Below are positions 25,886-33,306 of a DNA stretch of 64,000 nucleotides, in pieces. Within the stretch, counting starts at the first letter, position 1. Every line of letters begins with the position of its first letter. The position numbers were made by a program, and so were the translations under genes. Source of the stretch: Nocardiopsis coralli. GTDB taxonomy: Bacteria > Actinomycetota > Actinomycetes > Streptosporangiales > Streptosporangiaceae. Below the pieces are notes generated by a model. The model was not told the DNA's origin. It saw only the letters and a list, made by a program, of their open reading frames with translations, and did no database searches. The stretch covers positions 1 to 64,000 of the forward strand of contig NZ_JADBGI010000024.1 in NCBI RefSeq assembly GCF_014892575.1. The letters are read 5' to 3'.

Positions 25886-26658
25886 TGTGCCGCCACCTCG
25901 CCTACTTGGGGCCGCCGCGTACGCTGCACGACCTGCTGTACGCGGCGCCCCACGCACTGCACACCCAGTCGTGGGCGCCGCGCATGCAGCGCCACGGCAC
26001 CGTCAACGCCGACGGGTTCGGGGTCGGCTGGTACCCCGGGCCCGCGGCCGGCGCGGAGGGCGCCCCAGTGAAGGACGGCCCGGCCGAGCCGCTGCGCTAC
26101 CGCCGGGCCATGCCCATGTGGGCCGACGCCTCCTTCGCCGACGCCGCCCGCGCCATCACCTCCGGGTGCGTGGTCGCGGCGGTGCGCGACGCCACGGTCG
26201 GGTTCGGCTCGGAGGAATCCGGCGCCCAGCCCTTCCGCGCCGACACCCTGCTGTTCAGCCACAACGGAGCGGCCAAGGACGACAGCGCTCTCGTGCAGGC
26301 CTTCGCCGCGCCCCCGCCCGAGGGTGCCCTGGACGCACGCGCGCCCGTCGACTCCGCGCCCCTGTTCGCGCACACCGTGCGCACCTGGCGCGGCTCGGGC
26401 GATCTGCCCGGCGCCCTGGCCACCGTGGTCCGCCAGGCCAGGGAACGCTCCGAGGGTCGGTACAACCTGCTCGCCTCCGACGGCACCGCCTTGGCCGCGA
26501 CCGCTGCCGGCGACACGTTGTTCACCTTCCACGAGCCCGGGGGAGGGGTCTTCATCGCCTCCGAGCCGTTCGACGACGCACCCGGCTGGCACGAAGTGCC
26601 CGACGGTTCCCTCGTCGTGGCGACCCGCGACGGGACCCGCATCCATCCCATCGGCTGA
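25885..26658 (+). CDS. egtC: Gamma-glutamyl-hercynylcysteine sulfoxide hydrolase EgtC
   Basis: 257 residues, class-II glutamine-amidotransferase-like hydrolase that removes the gamma-glutamyl group. MCRHLAYLGPP places the Cys nucleophile at position 2, exposed by Met removal. Further family blocks: NADGFGVGWY, LLFSHNGA, and YNLLASDGT. The ATG overlaps the egtB TGA by one base. Confidence 0.95.
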   Translation: MCRHLAYLGPPRTLHDLLYAAPHALHTQSWAPRMQRHGTVNADGFGVGWYPGPAAGAEGAPVKDGPAEPLRYRRAMPMWADASFADAARAITSGCVVAAVRDATVGFGSEESGAQPFRADTLLFSHNGAAKDDSALVQAFAAPPPEGALDARAPVDSAPLFAHTVRTWRGSGDLPGALATVVRQARERSEGRYNLLASDGTALAATAAGDTLFTFHEPGGGVFIASEPFDDAPGWHEVPDGSLVVATRDGTRIHPIG

Positions 26659-26694
26659 GCAGCCCCTCCACCACCGGCGCCCGAGGAGGCACCC

Positions 26695-27669
26695 ATGTTC
26701 CGGATCGACCGCAACCTCACCGCCGACGACCTCGGCAAGGCCCTGCGCAGGGACGTGGCCGAGGGGCTCACCTCCCGGCCCAAACAGCTCCCGCCCAAGT
26801 GGTTCTACGACGCCCGCGGCAGCGCCCTGTTCGAGGAGATCACCCAGCTGCCGGAGTACTACCCCACCCGCGCGGAACGCGAGATCCTCGCCCGCCGTGT
26901 CGACGAGATCGCCGCTGCCGCCGACGCCTCCGCCCTCATCGAGCTCGGTTCCGGCTCGGGCCTCAAGACCCGCCTGCTGCTCGACGCGCTCGGACGCCAC
27001 GGCGGTCTCACCCGGTTCGTCCCGGTCGACGTCAGCGGGGACTTCCTCGCCGAGTCGGCCGAGGAACTGGCCGGGGCCTACCCGCGCCTGGACGTGCACG
27101 CGGTGGTGGGCGACTTCGAGGAACACCTCGGGCTCCTACCGGTCTCGGAGGAGGGCGGGCGCCAGCTCCTGGCGGTCCTCGGTTCCACCATCGGTAACCA
27201 GGTTCCCGACCGCCGCGCCGGGTTCCTGCGCGACATCCACGGGGCCCTCAGGGGCGGTGACCGGCTCCTGCTCGGCGTCGACCTGGTCAAGGACCCCGAC
27301 CGGCTCGTGGCCGCCTACGACGACGCCCAGGGGGTCACCGCCGAGTTCGACCGCAACGTCCTGTCGGTCATCAACACGGAACTGGGCGCCGACTTCGACC
27401 CCGCCGCTTTCGACCACGTCGCACGCTGGAACGCCGAGCAGGAGTGGATCGAGATGCGCCTGCGCGCACGCCGCGACCAGACGGTGCACGTGGCCGACCT
27501 CGACCTGACCGTGCGCTTCGACGAGGGGGAGGAGATGCTCACCGAGATCTCCGCGAAGTTCCGGCAGGAGGGGATCTCCGCCGAGCTCGACGCCGCCGGG
27601 TTCACCCTCGAACACTGGTGGACCGACCCCGACGGCGACTTCGCGATGGCGCTGGCCCGGGTGCGCTGA
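26695..27669 (+). CDS. egtD: L-histidine N(alpha)-methyltransferase EgtD
   Basis: 324 residues; trimethylates histidine to hercynine with SAM. Family segments: KWFYDARGSALFEEITQLPEYY, SAM motif LIELGSGSGLKTRLLL, VGDFEEHL, LGSTIGNQVPD, LLLGVDLVKD, and a C-terminal EISAKFRQEGISAELDAAGF. ATG after CGAGGAGG. The gene is 36 bases after egtC and followed by a strong hairpin. No EgtE-type PLP lyase is in the window, so the last step must be encoded elsewhere. Confidence 0.96.
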   Translation: MFRIDRNLTADDLGKALRRDVAEGLTSRPKQLPPKWFYDARGSALFEEITQLPEYYPTRAEREILARRVDEIAAAADASALIELGSGSGLKTRLLLDALGRHGGLTRFVPVDVSGDFLAESAEELAGAYPRLDVHAVVGDFEEHLGLLPVSEEGGRQLLAVLGSTIGNQVPDRRAGFLRDIHGALRGGDRLLLGVDLVKDPDRLVAAYDDAQGVTAEFDRNVLSVINTELGADFDPAAFDHVARWNAEQEWIEMRLRARRDQTVHVADLDLTVRFDEGEEMLTEISAKFRQEGISAELDAAGFTLEHWWTDPDGDFAMALARVR

Positions 27670-27693
27670 CCCGCGTTCCGGGGCCGACCGTTC

Positions 27694-27731
27694 AGCGGGT
27701 GCCCGGACGCCGCGGCGTCCAGGCACCCGCT
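27694..27731. terminator. Bidirectional terminator between egtD and the VIT-family gene
   Basis: A 38-base hairpin with 18-base arms and one mismatch (AGCGGGTGCC... pairing with ...GGCACCCGCT), lying between convergent genes. Predicted to act in both directions. Confidence 0.85.
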
Positions 27732-27733
27732 CC

Positions 27734-28492
27734 TCACAGACCGGTGGCGGTGCCGAGCAAGGACCCGATCAGGTACGTGACCACCATCGCGAACGACCCG
27801 CCCACCACACAGCGCAGGGCCGCACGCAACGGCAGCGCCCCGCCCAGGCGGGCACTGACCGCCCCCAACAGCCCCGTCGCGAACAGCACCGCCACCACCG
27901 TCACCGGCAGCCGCCACGCGTCCGCGCTCAACAGCATCGCCGAGAGCGGGATCAACGCACCCAGGAAGAACGAGACCATGCTCGCCCCCGCGGCCTGCCA
28001 CGGGTTGACGCGGTACTCGTTCAGCCCCAGCTCGACCTCCACGTGCGCGCGCAGGGCGTTGTGCTCGGTGAGCTCCTTGGCCACCTCGTGGGAGAGCCGG
28101 TCGCTCAACCCGCGCTCGCGGTACATGCCGGCGAGCTCCTCCAACTCACCCCCCGGGTCGGCCGCCAGCTCCTCGCGCTCGCGTGCGATCGCGGCCCGTT
28201 CGGTGTCGCGCTGGGTGCTCACCGACACGTACTCGCCCGCGGCCATCGACAGCGCCCCGGCGACCGTGCCCGCAACACCCGCCACCAGCAGGGCGTCCCG
28301 GTGCGTGGTCGCCCCGGCCACACCCACCACCAGGCCCGCGGTGGAGATGATGCCGTCGTTGGCACCGAGTACCGCCGCCCTCAGGGAATTCAGCAGGGAA
28401 CCCAGACGCTTCTGGGAGCGTTCGGCGTGCGAGCCGTCCCCGGAGCGGCGCCCGGGGCCCCGCTCACCACCGTTTCCTCGTCGCATCGCCAC
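27734..28492 (-). CDS. VIT1/CCC1 family membrane transporter
   Basis: 252 residues of the vacuolar-iron-transporter family, proton-coupled Fe/Mn export across the inner membrane. LNSLRAAVLGANDGIISTAGLVVGVAGA is the first helix with the conserved Asp; then AGALSMAAGEYVSVSTQRDTE, an acidic-basic hydrophilic metal-binding stretch (residues about 95-155, rich in Glu and Arg), and three further helices. GTG 28492 or the in-frame ATG 28486 may start it. Convergent to egtABCD. Iron handling next to an iron-enzyme pathway is suggestive, not proven. Confidence 0.9.
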   Translation of the reverse strand: MAMRRGNGGERGPGRRSGDGSHAERSQKRLGSLLNSLRAAVLGANDGIISTAGLVVGVAGATTHRDALLVAGVAGTVAGALSMAAGEYVSVSTQRDTERAAIAREREELAADPGGELEELAGMYRERGLSDRLSHEVAKELTEHNALRAHVEVELGLNEYRVNPWQAAGASMVSFFLGALIPLSAMLLSADAWRLPVTVVAVLFATGLLGAVSARLGGALPLRAALRCVVGGSFAMVVTYLIGSLLGTATGL

Positions 28493-28601
28493 ATGGTCCC
28501 CCGCAGCGCTCCGGGCCCCGGGGACCCACGCCGCGCCCGCGCGCGACCCACCGTGAGCAGGCCGACCCCGCCTCGTGTGCGGCCCCGGCCGCCGCCTCCG
28601 C

Positions 28602-28615
28602 TACGGTTGGACCCG
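28602..28615 (+). promoter_or_regulatory. -10 element predicting leaderless dapB mRNA
   Basis: TACGGT (28602-28607, TANNNT) ends seven bases before the GTG start codon of dapB, the spacing at which transcription would begin at or one base before the start. No ribosome site precedes the GTG. Confidence 0.5.
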
Positions 28616-29358
28616 TGTTCAAGGTAGGAGTTTTCGGCGCCGATGGGCGCATGGGGTCAGAGGTCGTCGCGGCAGTACAGGCCGCCGACGACATGGAACT
28701 CGTCGCGGGTGTGGACAGCGCCGCCGACCGGGACGCGGTGGGGGCGGCGGACTACGTCGTCGACTTCACCCACCCCGACGCGGTGATGGACAACCTGGAG
28801 TGGCTCATCGAGCGCGGGATCCACGCGGTCGTCGGCACCAGCGGCTTCGACGAGGCCCGCCTGGAGCGGGTGCGCGAGCTGCAGGCCGCCAACCCGGGGG
28901 CGAAGGTGCTCATCGCACCGAACTTCGGTATCGCCGCGGTCCTGATGATGCACTTCGCGCAGAAGGCCGCGCCCTACTTCGACAGCACCGAGATCATCGA
29001 GCTGCACCACCCCAACAAGGCCGACGCTCCCAGCGGTACGGCCTACCGCACCGCGGAGATGGTCGCCGAGGCGCGCCGCGAGGCCGGGACCGCCCCGATG
29101 CCCGACGCCACGACCTCCGAGATCGACGGCGCCCGCGGCGCCGACGTGGACGGGGTGCGCGTGCACGCCCTGCGCGTGGCCGGGCTCATCGCCCACCAGG
29201 AGGTCGTCTTCGGCACCTCCGGCGAGACCCTCAAGATCCGGCACGACTCGATGAACCGCACCTCCTTCATGCCCGGCGTGCTGCTGGGCGTGCGCCGCGT
29301 CGCGGACCTGCCCGAGCCGCTCACCCTCGGCCTGGAGTCCATCCTCGGCCTCGAGTGA
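28615..29358 (+). CDS. dapB: 4-hydroxy-tetrahydrodipicolinate reductase
   Basis: 247 residues; NAD(P)H reduction in lysine/diaminopimelate synthesis. VGVFGADGRMGSEVV nucleotide motif; VVDFTHPDAV; catalytic ELHHPNKADAPSGTA (H131, H132, K135); and the C-terminal VVFGTSGETLKIRHDSMNR. GTG start with the -10-like hexamer seven bases upstream and no ribosome site, so probably leaderless. Substrate comes from DapA, encoded 4.7 kb downstream in the same orientation. Confidence 0.96.
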   Translation: MFKVGVFGADGRMGSEVVAAVQAADDMELVAGVDSAADRDAVGAADYVVDFTHPDAVMDNLEWLIERGIHAVVGTSGFDEARLERVRELQAANPGAKVLIAPNFGIAAVLMMHFAQKAAPYFDSTEIIELHHPNKADAPSGTAYRTAEMVAEARREAGTAPMPDATTSEIDGARGADVDGVRVHALRVAGLIAHQEVVFGTSGETLKIRHDSMNRTSFMPGVLLGVRRVADLPEPLTLGLESILGLE

Positions 29359-29372
29359 AATCGGCCCTGTCT

Positions 29373-29395
29373 CCCCTGTGCCTGAACCTCAGGGG
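29373..29395 (+). terminator. Small hairpin after dapB
   Basis: CCCCTG and CAGGGG arms around an 11-base loop, 15 bases past the dapB stop. Weaker than the hairpin at 29529-29557; may belong to the repeat copy. Confidence 0.35.
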
Positions 29396-29446
29396 GGTTC
29401 GGGCGCAGCGCCCCGGGCAGGGTTCTGGAGGTCCCGCCAGGGGCGA

Positions 29447-29493
29447 CTGCGCCGGAGGCGTCCGTTGAGGGTTGGTGGCGGGCGACGGGTGGG
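29447..29493 (+). repeat. Second copy of the dispersed repeat core
   Basis: 47 bases matching the core of the MITE-like element (16010-16055, inverse orientation) except for one inserted T and one substitution. A short related stretch beginning GGCCGAAG follows in both copies. The rest of the element is not recognisable here. Confidence 0.75.
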
Positions 29494-29528
29494 CGCGGCC
29501 GAAGCGGAGCGAGGCCCGACAAACACTG

Positions 29529-29557
29529 CCCCGGTCCCGCAGCACACGGGACCGGGG
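29529..29557. terminator. Terminator between dapB and the convergent methyltransferase
   Basis: Perfect 11-base arms CCCCGGTCCCG and CGGGACCGGGG with a seven-base loop, followed on the plus strand by TTCTTCT. Serves dapB and, from the other side, could serve the methyltransferase gene. Confidence 0.85.
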
Positions 29558-29563
29558 TTCTTC

Positions 29564-30241
29564 TCATGTGCCCCGGCGGCAGGTGAGGAAGATCTGCGTC
29601 TCCGGCTCGGCGCCCTCGACGGGTTCGTAGGCCACGATCCTCTCGTCCTCGATGATCAGTCCGGCCCCCTCGACCACGGAGCGCAGCTCCTCGCGCCCGT
29701 AGCCGGTGACCCGGATCTCGGCGCCCACGAAGGGGATCGGGGTGTCGTCGACCTCGGCCTCGACCATCGACAGGCACAGCACGCCGCCGGGGGTCAGGGC
29801 CGCACGGATCCGGCCGAGGGCGGTGGGGATCTGCGCCCTGGGCAGGCACAGCAACGCGAAGAACGCGACGATCGCGTCGTACTGGCGCTCGCCCGGGTCC
29901 AGGTCCATGATGTCGGCCTGCACGAACTCGGCCTCGGGCACGTTGGCGCGGGCGAGCTCGATCATGCGCGGGGAGATCTCGAAGCCCGTGACCCGTGCCC
30001 CGGACTGCGCGAGTTGGCGGGCGGTCGGCAGCCCGGTGCCCGAACCGAGGTCGAGCACCTGGCCGCCGGGCGGGATGAGGTCGAGCAGCCGGCGGGTGCG
30101 TTCCTCCTGGCCCTCCTTGTGGGGGAACGCCTCGTCGTAGCGTTCCCCGATCGTGTCGAAGGCCGCGGCCTGGAACCGGGAACGCTCGGCCCAGGTCTCG
30201 TTCCCGGGGGTCGGGCGGGGGGTGGTGTGGTCGGTGGTCAC
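29564..30241 (-). CDS. Class I SAM-dependent methyltransferase
   Basis: 225 residues. SAM motif VLDLGSGTGLPTARQLAQSG, acidic GFEISPRMIELAR, QADIMDL and a post-motif LTPGGVLCLSMVEAEVDDTPI. General small-molecule or biosynthetic methyltransferase; substrate unknown. GTG start; the SD-like GGAAGGAAA is rather far (about 12 bases). Followed by a terminator shared with dapB. Confidence 0.88.
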   Translation of the reverse strand: MTTDHTTPRPTPGNETWAERSRFQAAAFDTIGERYDEAFPHKEGQEERTRRLLDLIPPGGQVLDLGSGTGLPTARQLAQSGARVTGFEISPRMIELARANVPEAEFVQADIMDLDPGERQYDAIVAFFALLCLPRAQIPTALGRIRAALTPGGVLCLSMVEAEVDDTPIPFVGAEIRVTGYGREELRSVVEGAGLIIEDERIVAYEPVEGAEPETQIFLTCRRGT

Positions 30242-30335
30242 GCTCGTGTCGTTTCCTTCCCGATCGGCGTGGAGGACCTGTCACACTAGCCCTTCGCACA
30301 CCCGCGGGGGAGCCCCTGTGGACGGGCACGGGGGC

Positions 30336-30839
30336 TCAGCCGAACACCGGGCGCCCGTCCTCCAGGTAGACCGGTCCGCGCCCGGGGACGACCTCCGACG
30401 CGGCGGCCATGCGGCGGGCGGTGTGGGCCGGCAGCAGCGAGTGCAGGTCGGCGGGGTCGACCCACGCCCACTCGGTCAGCTCCTCGGCCTGCAGGCGGAT
30501 CTGTGACGCCTCCGGAGCGGCCGCGTGGAAGAGCCACTGGAGCGCGGCCGTGCGCGGGGGACGCGCGGGCACCCAGTCCACCACCGCCGGACCCAGGATC
30601 CGGGCGTGCACACCCAGCTCCTCGTACAGCTCGCGGCGGCACGCGGCCACCGGGGACTCCCCGGACTCCATGATCCCGCCCGGCACACCCCAGTTGCGCG
30701 CACCGTAGGCCCGCCGCACCAGCATCACCCCGCCCTGCTCGGAGCAGATCACCGCGCCCGAGGCGCCACGTGTGGCCGGCAGGGAGGCGTAGAAGGCCGC
30801 GGCCTGTGCGTCGTCGGAGAAGTCGTCGAGTTCGCTCAC
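30336..30839 (-). CDS. NUDIX hydrolase
   Basis: 167 residues with a complete Nudix box: GGIMESGESPVAACRRELYE followed by ELGV (G-x5-E-x7-RE-x2-EE-x-G). Hydrolyses a nucleoside diphosphate linked to another group; substrate unknown. GTG start at 30839, 10 bases after the menA stop, so probably cotranscribed with menA. Confidence 0.88.
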   Translation of the reverse strand: MSELDDFSDDAQAAAFYASLPATRGASGAVICSEQGGVMLVRRAYGARNWGVPGGIMESGESPVAACRRELYEELGVHARILGPAVVDWVPARPPRTAALQWLFHAAAPEASQIRLQAEELTEWAWVDPADLHSLLPAHTARRMAAASEVVPGRGPVYLEDGRPVFG

Positions 30840-30849
30840 AGGGGGTGTT

Positions 30850-31722
30850 CTATCCCAGGAGCAGGGCCACGGAGAAGAGCACCCCGAAGGCCAGCTGGAG
30901 CTTGCCGGTCTCACCCAGGCCCAGCACCAGATCGCGGCCGACCTGGCCGCCCAGGACCCGGCGCACCGGCGGCACGGCCAGCGGCACCGACAGCAGCACC
31001 AGCGGGGCCCACCACGAGAACGGGACGAGCGCCAGCGCGAAGACGTAGGAGGCCGCGATCATGCCCGCGTACAGGCGGCGCGTCCCGGCCTCGCCCAGGC
31101 GCACCGCCAGCGTGATCTTGCCGGTCTCCCGGTCCGTGGGGATGTCGCGCAGGTTGTTGATGACCAGCACCGAGCAGGACAGCAGCCCCACCGGCACCGA
31201 CGCCACCCACACCTGCCACGGGGCCGAACCCAGCTGCACGAACGCCGTGCCCACCACGGCGACCACGCCGAAGAACACGAACACCGACACCTCGCCCAGG
31301 CCCCGGTAACCGTAGGGCGAGTTCCCGCCCGTGTAGTACCAGGCCGCGGCGATCGCGGCCGCGCCGATGAGCAGCAGCCACCACGAGGAGGTGGCCACGA
31401 GCACCAGCCCGACCACACCGGCGAACGCAAAACTCCCCAACGCCGCGGCCAGGACCTGCTTCGGCGGGGCCAGCCCGGTCGCGGTCAGCCGGGTGGGCCC
31501 GGTGCGTTCCTCGGTGTCGGTGCCCTTGATCCCGTCGCTGTAGTCGTTGGCGAAGTTCACACCGATCTGCAGGGCCAGGGAGACCAGCAGGGCCAGCAGC
31601 GCCTTCCACCACACGAACCCGTCAAGGGAGAAGGCCAGGGCCGTACCGACCGCCACGGGGACGACCGAGTTCGGCAGTGTGCGGGGGCGCAACCCCGAGA
31701 CCCATGCTCCGACCGTGGCCAA
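30850..31722 (-). CDS. menA: 1,4-dihydroxy-2-naphthoate polyprenyltransferase MenA
   Basis: 290 residues, UbiA-family membrane enzyme that prenylates DHNA to demethylmenaquinone. First Asp-rich motif NDYSDGIKGTD (N59, D60, D63) with TGPTRLTATG; second motif NNLRDIPTDRETGK (D193, D197); about eight membrane helices. The TTG start at 31722 is chosen because AAGGAG lies seven bases upstream and it gives the family length; longer upstream frames are low-complexity. First gene of menA-nudix. Confidence 0.95.
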   Translation of the reverse strand: MATVGAWVSGLRPRTLPNSVVPVAVGTALAFSLDGFVWWKALLALLVSLALQIGVNFANDYSDGIKGTDTEERTGPTRLTATGLAPPKQVLAAALGSFAFAGVVGLVLVATSSWWLLLIGAAAIAAAWYYTGGNSPYGYRGLGEVSVFVFFGVVAVVGTAFVQLGSAPWQVWVASVPVGLLSCSVLVINNLRDIPTDRETGKITLAVRLGEAGTRRLYAGMIAASYVFALALVPFSWWAPLVLLSVPLAVPPVRRVLGGQVGRDLVLGLGETGKLQLAFGVLFSVALLLG

Positions 31723-31869
31723 CGTCAGGCTCCTTGCACGTGCGACAGTGCGTCCCCCGTGCGCACGCGGGCGCGGACGGGAACGCGTGGGACAACCCTC
31801 CAACCCTAGAACGGCGGCGGAGCGGACCCGACGCCGACCAGCGGTGCAAGGGCCGGGCCCCCGATGGCG

Positions 31870-32427
31870 TCAGGTCGCCGGGACCGCCGCGTGCAGCCGC
31901 ACCATCGGCAGCAGCGTGCCGAGGTCGATCTCGCTCCGGGCCCCGTCCGGGCGCCACCCCGCCGACTCGAAGAAGGACCGGAGCGGGTTCTCCTGCTCGG
32001 CCGCCCACACGTGCACCGTCGAGAACCCGTCCTCCGACAGGTGGTCGACACACGCGTTGACCAACCGGCTCCCGTGGCCCTCGTGCGTGCGCTCGGGGTC
32101 CACGTGCAGAGCGAAGACCTCAGCGTCCGTGGCCGGCCACAGATCGGGGTCCCCGGCCGGGCCCAGCGCCGCGAACCCGGTGACAGTGCGCACACCGCCG
32201 ACCTCGTCCGTGGCGACCACGAGCCGGTGCTTGGACGTGGGCGGGGAGGCCAGCGCCGACCCCCACTGCTCGGTGAAGTTCTTCCGCGCCTCGGCAGAGC
32301 CCATCTCCGAGCTCACCTCCTCGGGCAGGAGCGGGCCGTACAGGGCTTTCCACGAGGACACCTGGAGGTCGACGATGCGTTCGACGTCACCGCTGCGGGC
32401 AGGCCGGACGAACTGGGCGGTGGACAC
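31870..32427 (-). CDS. GNAT-family N-acetyltransferase
   Basis: 185 residues. Acetyl-CoA site VFALHVDPERTHEGHGSRLV (the R/Q-x-x-G-x-G/A variant) then NACVDHLSEDGFSTVHVWAAEQENPLRSFFESAGW. N-terminal FVRPARSGDVERIVDLQVSSW. Substrate unknown. GTG start six bases after AGGAGG. Stand-alone, divergent from the holin-like gene. Confidence 0.9.
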   Translation of the reverse strand: MSTAQFVRPARSGDVERIVDLQVSSWKALYGPLLPEEVSSEMGSAEARKNFTEQWGSALASPPTSKHRLVVATDEVGGVRTVTGFAALGPAGDPDLWPATDAEVFALHVDPERTHEGHGSRLVNACVDHLSEDGFSTVHVWAAEQENPLRSFFESAGWRPDGARSEIDLGTLLPMVRLHAAVPAT

Positions 32428-32535
32428 GGATGGCCTCCTGGAGGGGTGTGGCCGGTGCGGTCTCGGGCGCCCCGGAACGTACTGGAGGGCACCGGAGTTT
32501 CCCGACCTTGCCATGGCATGCGAACATCTACTCTC

Positions 32536-32916
32536 GTGAGCCTCATTATCAGAGTTATCGCGAACGCACTCGCCCTCTGGGCGGCTGTTTTCCTCATCGA
32601 CGGCATCCACGTCGATGCTCAGGACACGACCGGACAGATCGTCGTCTACCTCGTGGTCGGCGCGATCTTCGGTGTGGTCAACGCGGTCATCAAACCGATC
32701 GTCAAAACGGTCGGCTGCCTGTTCTACGCGCTGACCCTCGGCCTCATCGGCCTGGTCGTGAACGCGCTCCTGTTCCTGCTCACCGAGTGGATCGCGGGGC
32801 TGTTCGACATTCCGTTCCGGATCGACACCTTCTGGGACGCCTTCCTCGGCGCCATCGTCGTCGCTGTCGTCAGCTTCCTGATCAGCATCGTCCTCCCGGA
32901 CAAACGGGACGACTAG
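32536..32916 (+). CDS. Phage-holin-like (DUF/PF04020) four-helix membrane protein
   Basis: 126 residues, four hydrophobic helices (LIIRVIANALALWAAVFLI; VYLVVGAIFGVVNAVIKPIV; LFYALTLGLIGLVVNALLFL; AIVVAVVSFLISIVL) and a short charged C-terminus. The family is widespread in bacteria as chromosomal membrane proteins and is not usually a phage lysis gene. Start uncertain: GTG 32536 gives the family N-terminus, ATG 32518 adds six residues; neither has a ribosome site. A strong hairpin follows. Confidence 0.78.
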   Translation: MSLIIRVIANALALWAAVFLIDGIHVDAQDTTGQIVVYLVVGAIFGVVNAVIKPIVKTVGCLFYALTLGLIGLVVNALLFLLTEWIAGLFDIPFRIDTFWDAFLGAIVVAVVSFLISIVLPDKRDD

Positions 32917-32982
32917 GAGCGGGCCAACAGGAACCCACGGCCGCCCCCGACCGAATACCCGAACACCCCTGCCCGGGGTGTG

Positions 32983-33018
32983 ACCCGGGTCCGTGCCACG
33001 TCTGGCACGGGCCCGGGT
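32983..33018. terminator. Terminator hairpin after the holin-like gene
   Basis: Imperfect 15-base arms (ACCCGGGTCCGTGCC with GGCACGGGCCCGGGT) and a six-base loop; ends five bases before the TAGGTT -10-like element of the dapA leader. Confidence 0.7.
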
Positions 33019-33036
33019 CGGGTAGGTTCACACTCT

Positions 33037-33102
33037 GTGGCCCCCAACCTCGACCCACGAGGACCGGGGCCCGCCGCGCGCTCCACGCGCCCACACACTT
33101 GA
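33037..33102 (+). CDS. Candidate leader peptide upstream of dapA
   Basis: A 21-codon ORF (VAPNLDPRGPG...RPHT) starting with GTG nine bases after TAGGTT, compatible with a leaderless transcript, and stopping one base before a CCCGCC-GAGCA-GGCGGG hairpin. It is Pro/Arg-rich and contains no Lys, so it is not a classical lysine attenuator. Too short to be convincing on coding statistics. Confidence 0.3.
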   Translation: MAPNLDPRGPGPAARSTRPHT

Positions 33103-33103
33103 A

Positions 33104-33120
33104 CCCGCCGAGCAGGCGGG
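33104..33120 (+). promoter_or_regulatory. Hairpin immediately after the candidate leader ORF
   Basis: CCCGCC and GGCGGG arms with a GAGCA loop, beginning one base after the TGA. No T-run. A ribosome stopping at the TGA would cover it, as in translation-coupled attenuation. Confidence 0.4.
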
Positions 33121-33306
33121 AGCACAGAGATCTTCCCCGTGACCGGGCCGTCAGAGCCGGTCGCGGTGGCGGTACGCGGTACCGCCCTGTTCCGTGCGCG
33201 AACCCATCCGCACGGCCGACCCATCCGACAGTTCCACGCACACTGAGAGGAGGAGGGGCCTCAACGGACCCCGCCCCCGGCGGTGGTCCCCGGCCTTTCA
33301 CACGCG

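Larger units (their letters stand above)
32917..33306. other. Leader region of dapA
   Basis: 390 bases without a conventional gene. In order: a terminator hairpin (32983-33018), a -10-like TAGGTT (33023-33028), a leaderless 21-codon ORF (33037-33102), a hairpin right after its stop (33104-33120), and a strong orphan ribosome-site-like tract (33245-33258). Confidence 0.6.

Noticed and set aside
32536..32916. Prophage remnant suggested by the holin-like protein
   Set aside because: The PF04020 family is mostly chromosomal and no other phage gene is nearby.
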